Source of the DNA: Zygaena filipendulae
Lineage: Eukaryota; Arthropoda; Insecta; Lepidoptera; Zygaenidae
Length of the DNA: 64,000 nt
Reading direction: 5' to 3'
Assembly (NCBI GenBank): GCA_907165275.2
Contig: OU015675.1
Location: 6,899,501 to 6,963,500 of the forward strand
Part shown: piece by piece, positions 63,999-64,000 of the stretch
Position numbering within the stretch: position 1 is the first letter of the stretch
How the letters are laid out: the number at the start of each line of letters is the position of its first letter
The notes under the pieces: model-generated
Database searches by the model: none
Told to the model about the DNA's origin: nothing
Seen by the model: the letters and a program-made list of their open reading frames with translations, nothing else
Made by a program: the position numbers and the translations under genes

Positions 63999-64000
63999 TT

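Noticed and set aside
1..64000. CRISPR arrays, bacterial operons, Shine-Dalgarno sites
   Set aside because: Repeats are dispersed transposons with no regular short spacing, and exons have eukaryotic splice sites; the DNA is from an insect.

Overview
The window looks like nuclear DNA of a lepidopteran, most likely a moth. It is AT-rich, has no bacterial-style gene packing, and is crowded with short non-autonomous transposons. Most abundant are Lep1-type Helitrons: 5'-TC start, a GC hairpin of the CCGCGG-GTGAAA-CCGCGG kind about 10 bases before a CTAG/CTGG 3' end, and insertion between A and T. No long open reading frame is a real gene.

Genes. One protein-coding gene can be read, split into short exons on the minus strand: start codon at 16461, then coding exons 16365-16461, 9247-9401, 7582-7752, 6097-6253, 5661-5763 and 2419-2506. 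The rest lies beyond the left edge. All five exon junctions agree in reading phase and give 257 codons without a stop. The product is the N-terminal part of a nose-resistant-to-fluoxetine (NRF-6)-like membrane acyltransferase: signal peptide, Cys-rich glycosylated ectodomain, first membrane segment, and the start of the acyltransferase-3 domain with the R...GLH motif. Introns 1 to 5 hold MITEs, Helitrons and a LINE tail. A few weak exon candidates elsewhere (23365-23465, 36963-37066) are given with low confidence.

Repeats, region by region. 0-16.6 kb is the NRF-6-like gene with its TE-filled introns. 16.6-31 kb holds Helitrons, LINE 3' ends (one LINE inside another at 23.0 kb), TTA-flanked palindromic elements, a 74-bp tandem repeat and a perfect 62-bp hairpin near 28 kb. 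31-38 kb holds foldback elements, a CCAAT/TATA-bearing MITE and a TA-flanked element with a TAA-flanked element nested in it. 38-52 kb is AT-rich and mostly unique, with a palindromic GC-rich element at 42.8-43.5 kb and an (AAAT)n tract at 41.4 kb. 52-64 kb holds a decayed LINE ORF2 fragment, a tRNA-derived SINE, a ~100-bp tandem repeat with CACGTG motifs, and three Helitrons joined head to tail.

Families named below. Helitron subfamilies: E (starts TCCTACTAATATTATAAATG), F (...AAAGAGCTAAAGTTTGTG), G (...AAATGCGAAAGT, then CTTTCACGCC), C (TCTATACATATAAATAAAATTG), D (TCTAATATATATAAATCACG), I (TATAGTATAAAACAAAAGTCG), J (core ATATAGCCTATGTTACTC). B elements: ~320-bp MITE-like repeats whose intact copies carry two TGACGTCA octamers. 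FB elements: near-perfect palindromes flanked by TTA. Family assignments rest on motif recognition by eye; no database search was possible.
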